From assembly GCF_010093625.1 (NCBI RefSeq), contig NW_022985387.1, forward strand, positions 138,056-202,055: a DNA stretch of 64,000 bases, in the 5' to 3' direction. A model generated the notes under the pieces. It had not been told where the DNA came from and did not search any database. It worked only from the letters and a program-made list of their open reading frames with translations. The stretch comes from Macroventuria anomochaeta (lineage: Eukaryota > Ascomycota > Dothideomycetes > Pleosporales > Didymellaceae). The stretch's first letter is position 1. Each line of letters opens with the position of its first letter. The translations under genes were made by a program, and so were the position numbers. Positions 21,283-33,430 of the stretch are shown here, piece after piece.

Positions 21283-22754
21283 CTATGCTTTGTGGCCAAC
21301 CTCTGTCAACGCCTCCTTCAAGCTCTCAATAGCCTTAGTCAGGTCCTTGCGGTTAGGATCTGTTACGCTGACACCCATGTGTCCGCATCGGATGTACTTG
21401 GTCGCGATCTCCTTGTGCAGACCACCAGCGAAGATGACACCCTTCTTCAGCAGGTTGGGGAGGACGTCAGGGGGTGTGACGCCCTCGGGCAGGTAAATGG
21501 CGGTCATGCCGTTGGCCTGGTTCTCAGGCTTGGAGGCAAGCTGCTTCAGGCCGAAGTCTGCAACAGCCTGCTTGATCTTCTTCGACGCGGCCTTGTGGTC
21601 GGCGAAGCGCTGCTCGAGAGGTCGCGACAGTATCTGCTTGAGTGCTGTGTCAAGAGCGTGGACGAGCTGAGGTGATGGTGTGGCAAAGTAGGATGCCTTC
21701 TTGGCTTCGTAGTTCTGCATGACTGTGGATGAATTAATATCTGAATGTCGAAGTATATTTTCTGATGTACTTACTTGGTAGCCAGTTCTTCCATGAACCG
21801 AAGTAGGATGTGGGTCTTGTCTTCCTGTTCCTGAAGACCTCGATCGCCTTGCCAGATGCCATCAGGATGCTGAGACCAGCCGGGCACCCAATAGCCTTCT
21901 GTGATGCTGTAAGGACGACATCGAGCTTCCAGTCGTCAAAGCGGATCTCCTCAGAACCAACACTGCATACACCGTCGACAACAAGCAATGTCTCGGGGCT
22001 GACCTTGTGAACGAGGTCGCTCAATGCCTTGAGCTCGCTGAGCACGCCGGTAGATGTGTCGACATGTGTGACTGTGAGAATCTTGTACTTCCTCTCCTTG
22101 AGGGCCTTCTCAACCTCGTCAAGTTGTGGTCGGTCACCGATGGGTGCCTTCAGCTGTGTGACCTTGACGCCGTATGTCTCGAAGCAGTCGGCGAACGAGT
22201 CGGCGAAGTATCCAGTGTGAAGTACGAGGACCTCCTCGCCAGGCTCAGCCAAGTTGGCGGCGACCTGGTCCCAGCCGAGTGTGCCGGAACCGGAGATGAC
22301 GAAGGGTTGCGAGGCAGGGTCAGTGGTCTGGAAGAGCTTGCGGAGGTTTTGAAGAACTTCGCTGAAGCAGTTGACGAATGGCTGGCCAACATGCGATTCA
22401 CTGAGGGTGTATCAGTGTATGTTTCGAAGTGCCATTGGGATATGGATCCTACCTGTAAAAGCTCATGGATTTGAGGACTTCATCGTCGAACTCAATGGGT
22501 CCGGGGATCATAAGAGCTGGGTGGGGAGCCTGAGAGGATGCCATCTTGGGTGGTTGTTCTTTCTTTGGTAGTTGCTCTGGTTCAGGCTTTTTAAGTTCTT
22601 GAGGCTTATTGCGCTGTATGCGGTTGCCTTGTGCGTCTTCTAGATGTCCGCTGCGTTCCGTCGAAAAGGGTGTGTTCAGCTCGAAGAATGGTTTGGAGTC
22701 GAGGTGCTTGGAGAGTTGATTGAGGCGGGAGTTCGCCGCGGCTCGTGAGGTCAT
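21283..22754 (-). CDS. AGX1: Alanine:glyoxylate aminotransferase
   Basis: Three exons, 22754-22453, 22400-21775 and 21722-21283. Introns 22452-22401 (GTAGGA...CTCAG) and 21774-21723 (GTAAGT...CACAG) keep frame through split codons. The product is 455 residues from ATG 22754, or 385 from the in-frame ATG at 22544; the latter equals the usual Agx1 size. Visible class V PLP-transferase features are HPALMIPGPIEFDD at the core start, SGSGTLGWD, the cofactor-binding Asp in VVDGVCSVG, the Schiff-base lysine in LTASQKAIGC, the FATPS segment and the C-terminal CGHMGVS. The enzyme makes glycine from glyoxylate and alanine. The 70-residue Ser/Arg/Lys-rich extension before ATG 22544 may be a mitochondrial presequence, giving two forms from alternative starts. 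Divergent from the next gene. Confidence 0.95.
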
Positions 22755-23437
22755 TCTAGATATGGTGGGGTAGCTCCGCTTACTGACGGAGTTGAGAATC
22801 GTAGACAACTGCCTCGCGGGGTAAGCCAGCTTGCCGGTCTCGGAGATATCGCTATATGTGAAGGTTGCCGGTAACGGTGCCGATTGTCAGCCTCGTGCAG
22901 GTGCACGAAGCAACGAACAATGCCTGAACGTCAAAGCAATTGAGGATGATTGAGATCCTCTGGAGTAAACTTCGCCTTCGTGAGAGATTGTTAGTCGCTC
23001 TGATTGGGCGAAAATCGTGACGACTCAATAATATGTCAAATGAGTGCGTGAAGTCCGGACGGCCTTTCGTCGAGAAATTTTTGGGATCACAGCAGAAGTA
23101 GTGAGAGAACACGTCCACGGGAGCGGCTCCGGATTCAGAAATGGGACGCTGCGACTCGGCAGATGGCTTGAAAGCACCCTGGGACTCCGATGAGCACTGA
23201 CCACGTGACACCGTTTCCGAAGTTCACGGACTTTGCGGGGAGCTAGTCCGAATGAGGACATTTGTTTGGGTTCGTGCTGGAAACACAGCTGCAACGCCAA
23301 AGATCACTCGAGGATTACCACATCGCCAATCACATCAACAACCCACCAGCTCACTGTACATATGCTTTTCACCAATACTTAGTCAACTCGACACCAATAC
23401 CACGAAACCTACGTAATTTTTGGATATCAACAACACC
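22755..23437. promoter_or_regulatory. Divergent promoter region
   Basis: About 680 bases separate the AGX1 start (minus) from the next start (plus), so both promoters must lie here. CACGTGAC at about 23203-23210 contains an E-box-like CACGTG. No gene recognised. Confidence 0.4.
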
Positions 23438-26040
23438 ATGCGCGTCACTCGCGCCGCGCAGCGCGCCCAACAGGACGTGGAGGAGCCAATCGAGACGCCT
23501 GTAATCAATGAACGCGTCCTGAAGGATATCGAACCGAACGCATCGCCCGCAGTACAAATCGAAGAACCACTGCCCGCAAAGACGCCTGCAAAGACACCCG
23601 CAAAGAAGGGGAAAGGTAAAGGTGCAAAGAAAGGCGCCAAGGGCAAGAAGGCAAAGACTGAGGAAGAGGAGCTTGCGCAAGTTGTGGAAGACGCTGAGCG
23701 ACAAGCCACAGTCAATCCTGTGAACGAGAGCGCGGATCAGAATTTGGCTCTGGAGCACACAGATGGTGAGTGACCGGGATGCCACTGTCATATCGTAAGC
23801 AGGGGTCAGCCACTAATATGCATCCAGATATCGCCCAGATTCCCAATAACGATGAACAGTCAAAAGCCCCACAGACTCCAGCAGTCCGACTTACACGCCG
23901 CCAACTAGCGAAGCTCGAAGAGGAAGAGGCACTCAGCAAATCTCAACGCGCACCGCCTCCTCAGCCAGAAGAGGTGGTTGAGGATGCCGCAGGAGAACCT
24001 GTGAAGCGAGTCGAAGTGGCTGTCGAACAGAAGGGCGACGTTGTCACTGAGGGAAGCGAAACACTTGTCGTGCCCGAAGAACCCACGAATCTCGAGCCTG
24101 AGCCAGCGCCAAAACCAGTGCGACTGACGCGACGTCAGCAAGCGAAGCTTGAAGAAGAACTGAAGCTGTCGCAAGCCGAGCAGCAAACACCACAACCCGA
24201 GCCCACCGAAGAAGAGGTTCTTGAAGAGATCGTTGCAGAGGCTCAGGCCGAGGCAGTCCCTCAACAGGAAGAGGAGGTGTCCGAGAGTGCCAACAACGAT
24301 GTCAACGACGTCCAAGATGATATCGCACTGGTGGCTGTTGCAGAAGAGCAGTCGATCTCGCAAAAAGAAGTGACTGCAGAGCCGCAAGAGGACGAAGAAG
24401 AACACAAGACGGAAGTGCCTGAAGCCGTAGAAGTGGAGTATATTCCGAAAGAAACAGTAGAAGCAAGGCCAGCGATACCTTCAGAAGCCGAGTTCGAAGC
24501 AGACCTCGATATACAACCCCAGGATCCAGGTCGTGATGAGGGCACGCCTTCCGTCGAGATCACATCAGAAGCCGAGCCCAAGATGCTATCCGCCGAGAAG
24601 CCGTTCGAAGCATCCGTGTCCACACCAGTTAAGAACCAAGGATCGACTCGACGTACATCACGAAGCCCGTCAAAGTCTCCCATGCGTATTGAAGAGTCGA
24701 TCTCAGCCATTGACAGACTTGAAGAAGACCTGGAGTCCATTGGCAAAGCCATACCAGATTTCGAACATTCCGACGACGAAAAGTCTCCACGGAAGTCCAT
24801 GGAGCCCACCGCGTCACCGATTGCGCGGGGGAAGACACCGAGCAAGACATCTGCGAGGACACCTGCTAAAGCTCCTGCCCGGACTCCAGCCAAGGTCGCG
24901 AGTAAGACTCCCAGCAAGACGCCTTTCAAAGCACCCGTTGCTACTAGAGCGCCAGTTGCTGCGAAGGCACCTCTTCCTATCAGGATCTCGAGAGTACCAA
25001 GTGCAGCCCCTAAGAGCGTGAAGCCCACTACAACATCGCTTGCACGTGCTTCCAGCGTCCGCACCGCACCAAGCAAAGATGTTAGGAAGCCCTCGACCGA
25101 GACAGCCGACTACCTGGCGTCTAAGCGCCGCCCAATCAGTCTGTCCTTCCCGACGCCTCCTCCGCCGCCAAAAGGAAAAGCGCCAACGAAGCCCACATTC
25201 CAGTTGTCCAGTGACAATGTGGCAGCAAAACTCAAGGCGCAAAAGGAGGAGCGCCTGAAGCGGGAAGCAGAAGGCGCAGCTGCTCCGAAACAGCGACCGA
25301 TCAGTATGCCACCGCCCCCCAAGTCGACAAAGCCACCTACGGTACCAAGCTTCCAACTCCCCGGCGAGGCGACAGCAGCGAGGTTAAAGGCCCAGAAAGA
25401 AGAACGACTCAAACGGATGGAGGAAGCGGAAAGAACCGAGAAGCCTACAACACGGCCTATCAGCATGCCTCCGCCGCCCAAGTCAAAACAACTTACCAAA
25501 CCCAGCTTCCAGCTGCCGGGCGAAGCGACTGCTGCACGCCTCAAGGCGCAAAAAGAGGAGCGGCTCAAGCGTATGGAAGAAGCCGAAGCTGCAAAGAAAG
25601 CAGCCCTCGCTGCGCCCGTCCGGAAGCCCATTGCTCGCCGACCTCGAGAATCACTGCTGGTCAGAGACGCACCAGGAGTCAGCATCCCGCCTCCCTCCAA
25701 GGTCGAAGCACCGCAGCGCTCGACATCTCTCGTAAGCAAGCGCAGTAGCGTCATCGAGCCCTCGGCTTCGCGCTCAACATCCACCTCGTCCGCAAACCGG
25801 AACAGTATCTTGCTTGCTGCAGGCTCTAAGTCCACCGTTACGCCCGTCGATGCTGCAGCGCTGAAGGTCAAGGGCAAGCAGGTATTCAACCGTGACAGAA
25901 TACAAAAAGAAGCGATGGAGCGTGAGAGAAAGGAGAAGGAAGAAGCAGCTAAGAAGGCGAGAGCTGAAGCTGCAGAGAGGGGCAGGATCGCGTCGAGGGA
26001 GTGGGCAGAAAGGCAAAGGAAGAAAATGATGGGTCAGTGA
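23438..26040 (+). CDS. Low-complexity basic protein with three C-terminal FQL repeats
   Basis: Exons 23438-23765 and 23828-26040 (intron GTGAGT...CCACTAAT...CCAG, phase 1) give 846 residues. I do not recognise a named family. The N-terminus starts MRVTRAAQRAQQ and is followed by an AKTPAKTPAKK basic tract; two copies of RLTRRQxAKLEEE then occur at about 23887-23930 and 24121-24160, separated by Glu/Gln/Val-rich acidic sequence. A second Lys-Thr-Pro/Ala-rich tract (24830-24960) resembles histone H1 tails. The C-terminus has three tandem units of roughly 160 bases (starting near 25129, 25294 and 25453) with core FQLPGEATAARLKAQKEERL, and ends in a Glu/Lys/Arg/Ala helix (ERGRIASREWAERQ). The pattern suggests a nuclear or microtubule-associated structural protein; this is inference. 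Confidence 0.85.
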
Positions 26041-29000
26041 GCAGGCGCTGTTGGTCTGCGGCAGGCGTTTTGCTTTGATAAGGTGTTTAGGGTTTGGGTA
26101 TATCCGGGTCTTGGGTTGCCGTTACTTGTTCTGGATACGTGGTCCTCTTCTGGGTACCTTTCGTCCAAAAGTCAATGAGACTTGTATACCTTTGTATGAT
26201 CAGCTTTCTGCAGTTCTGAAAGCGATGCGTCGGCGCAACTGTGCCAGTACGGCTGGATGCCTGCCTCTGTCACCTCTTGAAGTCTGTTACATAATGTGCT
26301 CAGAAAGGTGCATGTTAGTCGTCGCATGTCGACCAATGCTCCTAGCTTCTGGAGACTAGTGACGCTGAAGTCTAAGCTCGCAGACGGGTGTCTAAGATTC
26401 ACTAAAGGTCTCTAGGTTCAGAACAAAGGCTGGAAATGGTTGCTGCACTTAAATTTGTCTGCAGCCTAAGAAGGCGTTGGCAAAATTTTCGTTGAGCGGT
26501 CCAGGAGCCACCGACTCTTACATCGCTCAGCTGCTTTGAAAGGTCGAAGTCTGTGTGGACATATGACCAAGTGAGGGTCTCAATTGTAAACCAGCTCATG
26601 GATGCTACAAGTGTACACTCAAGGAGCAACGGGACATAGGCCGTGTTGCTGCGTGCTGTTCAACACCAATCGAGCGATATTGTAAATTGAAGTCTTATCG
26701 TCATGTCAGTCTGGTGAGCTCACGCTGTGCGGAACTCGCTATAGGCATCAGGATAGTCAGCTGGTTTTTGTCCGTATGACATGATTGATGTCAGGAAGAC
26801 ACAGCCACCGCTTCGTCGTCCGTCAACTGTGTGCCGTATCGCTCGATGCTGTCTCCATAGAGCGGATTTTGTAGAATCCACACGCCCAACATCTAGCGGC
26901 ACGGGCGAACTGTGTCCACGGCTGTACCTGTGTCATGGTATTGTCCTACCGAGGCTTGATGTGTTGACTGTTAGCATATTGCAATGCCGAGAATAGCGCT
27001 CTCGCTGCCGACATCAATCGTACGACCGCAAGCCTGTCGTCGAAGCTCAACAACCCTGACGTGTCGTCGTCAGTGTTCTCGGACTCTTAGAACGCTTGCT
27101 GCAACATAGACGAACTGCTCATCTCTCAGGTCCGCGGGGGTATCTACCGGCCCTGCTGTGGGCGATGCTGCGACACCTCGATCGCGCGGGTGTGCACCAG
27201 CTAAAAGCTAGTCTCGTGTAGATCCGGCTGTAGGATTCCAGATCGAAGGCGATACACAGGGAGATCTGATGGGGCTGTCGTGGTGTGGCTGGGAATCACA
27301 ATACATCATGATTGTGTGGAGGATCTGTGTGCCGTGTGCCCAGATGCCTTGTTGGGCAGGTTGGCGTCAGCCACGAATGTCCACGAACATTTCAAGGTCA
27401 AAAGATTTCTCTGCGTAGACGGAAAAATAGAGCATTGGTCGGAGACGTTGTCTGGGGAACTGTCATGAATATACAGGTTGTAGTGCCTGGCATGATGTTG
27501 ATGTGCGGGGAGAGGAACAGCCTGTGCAAATACACAGTATCAAGAAATCGGGACATAGGACTGAGGAAATATTGAAGGGAGCCTGATTCAGCTTCTGGTG
27601 TGGATGAGAGGATGCCTGACGGCGCTTTCAGGAAACGTTGCGACGCCCGTTGCCCAAGAGCAAATGTAAATTGCACGTGCTTGGACAGACACGAGGCTGA
27701 AGTACCCTAGAGGTCGTCAGATCTGCGATTCAGTCAAAGTCTCTGCGCATCATCAACAAAATTTCTTTAGACACGATAGCTCTGCGTCAATGCGCCTTGG
27801 TGTTCCCTTTGACTCATTTGATCGCCCTTGAGCCTCATCAGCACGCCATATTGAATTTTCGTTAGGCTTTTGTCGGGGAGCAATCTGTGCTCTCCGATAC
27901 AGCAGTGCGACGCAGGCCTGAGCTTGTCGTGAATGCGATGATCGGACCAAAAGTTGCGTGCAACGTGGACAAAATTCGTTGTTCGTTTGGTGCCTGCATC
28001 TTCCCGTCTCCGCCCACCGACTCGGTGTTATGGTGGACCCTTGGGCGTTGATAAAGTTCAAACTGTCGAGACATCCATGGATCGTGATCGCACATCAGGC
28101 TCGGAAGCAGCCGCCGAGCCCCTGTACCCCGTCGCAGGAGAAAAATGTTGCCTACTCTCAAGTGGGCTTTGGGATCACGCCGACGTGGTCAGAGGCCAGA
28201 ACAGGATTTGGCAGCGTCGCACAAATAATCAGTCGACAAGCGTCAAGCCTGCAACACACGATGACATAATGTATCGGGATTGCTAGGAGCGGAGCCTAGG
28301 TGTCGTGATTGCTCGGGAGCCGACGGGGAATGGGCAATGTCCGGCTGCGCCTGCGCTTGCTGAGGCGAAGTGGAGCCCCGGGTGAGCTGGCAGGTTGGAA
28401 ATAGCCAAGCAAAATTCAAGGAGTCAGAAGAAAATCTCTGCGAAACTGCACAGCTGTCACGACTGATCAACCATGCCCGGCGTTGGTGGATGAGGCATAC
28501 AAAGAAACAGAAGTGTTGCGCCATAACGACCTGTCCGCCGATCGCAGAACTTGTCCGAAATGCCGCATGACTGCTCGCTGCGCGTGGGATGATTGCTTCG
28601 CTTGCTTGCTTCCTGCGACGCTATTCGGCGGCCCATCGCGTCCCCTGTCCAACCCCGCATTCGCAACGAACGGACCCCCTTATAGCGCAGGAGCGACGAC
28701 CACTGAGCTGGAGGCCCGTAGTTGAAGGATGCACCAGAGGTCAAGGGACTGCAGCACTTGGGGCCCAGAGGACTGGAAGAGATACGGCGCCTGTTGGCTG
28801 CCACGGCTGCCTCCCGTGTTGGGTCGTTGAGGGTGTCTGCCATTTTGCCTCCCAGTGCCGTGAGAAGCGTTGAGCGGTGGTGAACGTCTGGATCGTCGCG
28901 AAAAATCTTCCTGGTCTGTGTGAGACAGAAGGCAGATCGTGACAGCAGCCACCACTTTGCCCATTGGGGGTGGACATCATGAGTTTGACGAGCTGGGGGC

Positions 29001-29732
29001 GGAGAAGGGACGGCAGCCATAGGCCTGGCCGCTGTTCTGTAGGGCGCCTTCAGAGCGCCAATCCCCGTGAGCTCAGTCATGAGGTCACGTGCGGAGTGTG
29101 CAATGTCCGCACCATAGTTTAGAGTCGGACAAGCGGTTGTGTAAGGCTGTCACTGGGACGTCACGAAGTTGCAAAAGAAAGGCGATCGTTGTGTGTTCGA
29201 ACTGCGCCATGAGTGGATCTCATGGCAGTGCTTTCCATTGGAATGCCGAGGCAGTGACTACATAAGGGATGCTAGAGTAGAAATCGGTGCGTCATTAAAC
29301 GCCCGTATGAGTGAGGGGATATCCGCCAACAAACACGCTATGCAGCATGTCAAAGCAATCCATTATCCTTGCCATGCCAAACACCAGGCTGGGAATGCTC
29401 GTAAACAAATAATGTACTCAAGTCCACGCCTCCTGTGGCCCGTTGAGGTGGATATATGTGCTTTTGATCGTACACCGCTCCGCTATGCGTAGATAGGAGA
29501 TGGTACAATAGTAACGCAGATCAGCGATCGATATGATGAGTGAACTCCGAGGACCACGCCGGGTCCTATGGTTACAAGCCCGAGGCCGAGACCGAGATGC
29601 AAACCAAAAAGCAAAGGGTATGTGCGCCGAGTGTCGTAGTCATCCGGCGTTCCGTGGTTTTCGTAATGCCAAACTCCAGAAAATGATGAGCCCGTTTTGC
29701 AGAAAAGAGATGCTAAGAAAGATGAAGGCCGT
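26041..29732. other. Long gene-poor stretch
   Basis: About 3.7 kb without a supported gene. Short frames are present on both strands, the longest a 207-codon minus-strand frame (29080-28457) starting with ATG but lacking any recognisable domain and of biased Arg/Ser/Pro composition. No tRNA, transposase or tandem repeat was seen. It could contain non-coding RNA or decayed repeats that cannot be judged by eye. Confidence 0.45.
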
Positions 29733-30203
29733 TCAGTACTGGGTGTACCTCCTCTTCTGTTCTCGTGTCTGATCGAATGATCGCATGTAGTTGTTCAATT
29801 GCGATGCCGCCTGTGCGGTGATGCCCGACTGCGTTGTCGAAGAGTTGGATGACAGCGATGAGCGTGATGATGATGGTGTCAGGCTACGCGTCCCCGCAGT
29901 TGGTGGAACAAAGTACGAGCCATTCGCGGTAGTGTAGTAGTGGTACGGACTTGAGGGGCCCATGTCAAATCCTCGTGATGTCGATGGTGCCTTGTATTGC
30001 GAGAAGTTGACAGCTGGAGGAAGGTAGAAGCCGTTGTTGGAGGAGGATGTCGAAGAGGCAGACGATGATAGCTGTGTGGTCTGTTGCTGACCAGCCTTCT
30101 CTAGATCTGCTAACCTGCAGGCTTGCGAGCAGTAGGTGCCGCCCTCCATCTGCCGATCGCAGGAGAGACAGAAGTCGTGGGACCATTCCATCTGGGAAGT
30201 CAT
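29733..30203 (-). CDS. Ecl1-family life-span regulatory protein
   Basis: A 156-residue frame from the ATG at 30203. Near the N-terminus WSHDFCLSCDRQ, then GGTYCSQACRLADLEKAG, gives the CxxC...CxxxC zinc-binding signature of the Ecl1 (extender of chronological life span) family. The rest is Ser/Thr/Asn-rich and disordered, with PSSPYHYY and a short basic C-terminus (REQKRRYTQY). In fission yeast Ecl1-type proteins are induced on nutrient limitation and extend stationary-phase survival; here the role is inferred from the signature. The length is within the range of filamentous fungal members. An in-frame extension upstream of ATG 30203 lacks another ATG. Confidence 0.88.
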   Translation of the reverse strand: MTSQMEWSHDFCLSCDRQMEGGTYCSQACRLADLEKAGQQQTTQLSSSASSTSSSNNGFYLPPAVNFSQYKAPSTSRGFDMGPSSPYHYYTTANGSYFVPPTAGTRSLTPSSSRSSLSSNSSTTQSGITAQAASQLNNYMRSFDQTREQKRRYTQY

Positions 30204-33200
30204 TGTGAATGTGAGGTTGAGATTGTGTTGGTGTGGTGGTGGAGTAAGCTGAGACGCTGACAAGGTAGTCGGCGGCTGGGTGGGGTAAGGTGGTGGTGGG
30301 AATGCTCAGATGGGACGAGGGAGTGGTTCTTTATGAAGTAGTGAGTCCTCAGACAGGAGTCATGGAAGGTTAGGGTCTTCAGCGGAGCTTTGTGGAGACA
30401 GGTGTTGCGGGAACAGGCGATGAGGATGTTCTTAACTGAGCGCTCAGGCACACAGCACACAGCTGACGACCTATCAGACCCTAGTCATGCAGGCCAGCTA
30501 GTCAACAGGGTAGTCCCACACATCTCCGCACAAGATGCAGGCGTGAGCATGGACCCACACTGCATGCCAAGAGAATATTTCTCAAGGAGCCGCCGCAAGC
30601 TGTGCCCTTGCGAGGCCGCTTGCTCATGCACCCCTCTTTCACCACCAGGCCCGAAGAGGAATGGCCGCGTTTCTGTCGAACAGGTGCAGCGCATTGGATT
30701 GCTATTCGCTCCGGCAAAGATTTGGCCACCACGGTGCTGCCAGCACGCTCTCGCTGCGCGGGAATGATTCGCTCAACGAAGGGGATTTTCGCTCACCCGC
30801 AGCGTCGAGTGCTGAATTCTACGGTATTTCACGCATGTGCGTGCTGCGCAACGTCAAACTCTGCCCCGGTACTCCACCCGGAGCGCACAGTGATGGGCAG
30901 ACACTCAGGCAGCTTTTTCTCTTGTGTGACACCACTGCCAGAAAGCGTGATAGCAGCACGACCAGCCTCCTAAAATGACGAAGATCCAGTCTCCACTCGC
31001 CAGTCATCTGCTCTTCCGGACATGGCGGATGACGTGCAAACTTGGGTTCGGACGCTGCCTTTCCCGGAGTGTCGTGATCCAAAAGAGGAGCAAGAAGCTA
31101 TCGGTTTCAGCAGTCATGGGTCTCCTCACGCCCATGCAATTGCAACACGCCGTGGGGTGACTGCGCGCTTCGCACTCAAGGCATCAATTACCGAGCAGCT
31201 GGCGCAATGGATTGTGTGCCTGTGAAACATTCATACCCTCGTCCTTCTGAAGGACGTTTTGCATGACTAGCCGACTCACTGAACTGAGCTCTGGTGTTCG
31301 CCATTTCGGTGATGATGGCGAGCAATTGCAATCCATGGATGCAGGGACCATCCGTCTCACCTGTCTCAACCCTGCAGCTGAACCAAAAAGTTTTGCATCT
31401 CAGGAAGTTCATCTCTCGTAAGCCTACAAAAGTTCTCGCTGGAATGTGCGCTGAGCGCTTTCAGCCTTGTGCAGTCAGCCATCATTCAAATGGCGACATC
31501 CGACAACGTTATCTGTCGCGATCACGGCTATGCTCGCTCTCAGAGCCAGAATTGCTCCGTACTCATTTGCAGCACATGATATGGGTGAGTCTAGCCTACG
31601 CCGCAATGCCGCTGGAAGATCTGCGTTGGACATGCCATGTCCAGTTGCCGTCCCGAGCAACCTCAACAGTCGTTCAACGTCTTCAATCTACCTCCTTTTC
31701 CGTGGAGATTAGCACATTTGCTGCCTCAGCGAAAAGTCTGCAACGCCTCAGGCATAGGAGGAGGTTCTGGCTGTCGTCTGGCTGTCGTGTTGACCCCCAG
31801 CGTCGGCCATACTCACCAATTTAGACTCGCTTGGGCCCTCGTCGTCCGCTTCAGGCACACGGCGAGGGCGAGGCAGTATTGATCGGTGGTCAGAAAGGAG
31901 CACTGCTTCACGAGGAATGCCTGTTTGGTAGGCCTCGCCGCTGTTCACGGCTAGCGAGCTTATCAGCATGCTCGTCTCTCAGCGCGCCTCGAGCACTTTT
32001 CGCTTCAGGAAGCGAGATAACGATCATGCTCGTTGCTCTGCCATCTGACCAAAGGAGTGAAGGGCATAGCGATGTTCGTCCCTGCAGGCTGTCAAATGCC
32101 TGTAAAGTTTAGTTCCCACAGGAACGCCATGGGAGTGACTTGCAGGTGAGGTTGGAATGCTCATTCGTCCGTCAAATACGAGGACGGTACAGGCGACTGC
32201 CCAGAAACCCCCACGTTGCTCACTTAAGGTTCAGCACGCAACCTTTACGGGAGGCATCGTGATGTCGACAGGCTGCAGGAACGGTAAGCGCAATCTACTC
32301 TTATCTTGATATCAATTGATCGCGGTTAACGAGCTTCACAACTCGTGAACCCCTCACTTTGGAGTGAACGCTATCGACCTCGAAACAGACCGTGACACGA
32401 CTCAGCGGAGACCGCGTGGCACGCATGCAAGAGCAGTGCATGTCGGCCGCGGTTACCAGAAGAAACACCTTGAGGATGCACAGATGTGCGAATCACGCAT
32501 TACCCCACGAAATGCGGCGGCCACCAGTCTCATTGGGACATGGCTTGCGACATATCAGTGGAGAACCATGCACTCAACACACCATCAGCGTCTTGAAACG
32601 TTGAAGGACCTCTATGGGCATTGCAGTCTTGTAGATCAGCTCGGTCAGAACAACCATTGCCCAATCCGCATCTGCAGCACTGCGGAGCTTAAGCAAGCAC
32701 GATTCATGTATCTTAGTACTTCCAGAAAGCACTCCATGCATGCAATCTCAATGTATAGATACATACAATGCATAACCTAAAGGACGGCGACCTCAACCCA
32801 GCAAAACATCTATCCTGCACATCCAAAGCACAAACAATTCATACTTCCCAACGCAGTGTCGCCAAACATCGAAGCACGGATCACAACTATCCTGTTCAGG
32901 CAATCAATAACCAGCCTCACAGCCTCGCAGCCTCGCCTGTAGCGTGAATCTCCCGACTCGGGCCGAGCTTCCTTCATCGCTCCCGTCCCCGTTCCCGTTG
33001 TAAGGGCGACCCTGACGACGCGAGGCAGAAGCGTGCCTGAGCGCAAACGTTGCAACCTCAACCGATGCTAAAACAAATCTCAACGTTTAACAGTCTGCCT
33101 TAGGCTGCGGGTCTCTTTTTTATTGTTGATCGAGTCTGACGACGAGGCTTGGAGGTTTTCACTGCATCCTGAGGCTGTTTGCTCGCTTTCTAGCATGAAG

Positions 33201-33430
33201 GGCACGAGCCAGTTGTGCAGTCGTTGCGATTGACATCTCGCAAAACATCGCTCGGTACAGCAACTGTACAAGAAGAGAGCGCACATCATGGAGGAATCGG
33301 GCAATCGTAACTTTTTGCCGAGCACATGATGTTCACCTCACCTCATCAACAACAAAACTTTCACACCTGCAAAACGTGAAGCTGTAGATACTCCATCCAC
33401 CAACTGACCCATCAGAACATCACAACCGCA
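30204..33430. other. Long gene-poor stretch
   Basis: About 3.2 kb between the Ecl1-family and MET22 genes. Open frames overlap on both strands without domains, signal peptides or splice-consistent chains. It must include the two divergent promoters. No RNA gene or repeat was recognised. Confidence 0.45.

Noticed and set aside
24261..25889. Long minus-strand frames (271 and 259 codons)
   Set aside because: Antisense shadows of the repeat protein, caused by its biased codon composition.
28457..29080. 207-codon minus frame with an ATG start
   Set aside because: No domain, odd Arg/Ser/Pro composition, overlapping frames of similar length on the plus strand; kept only as an unresolved possibility.
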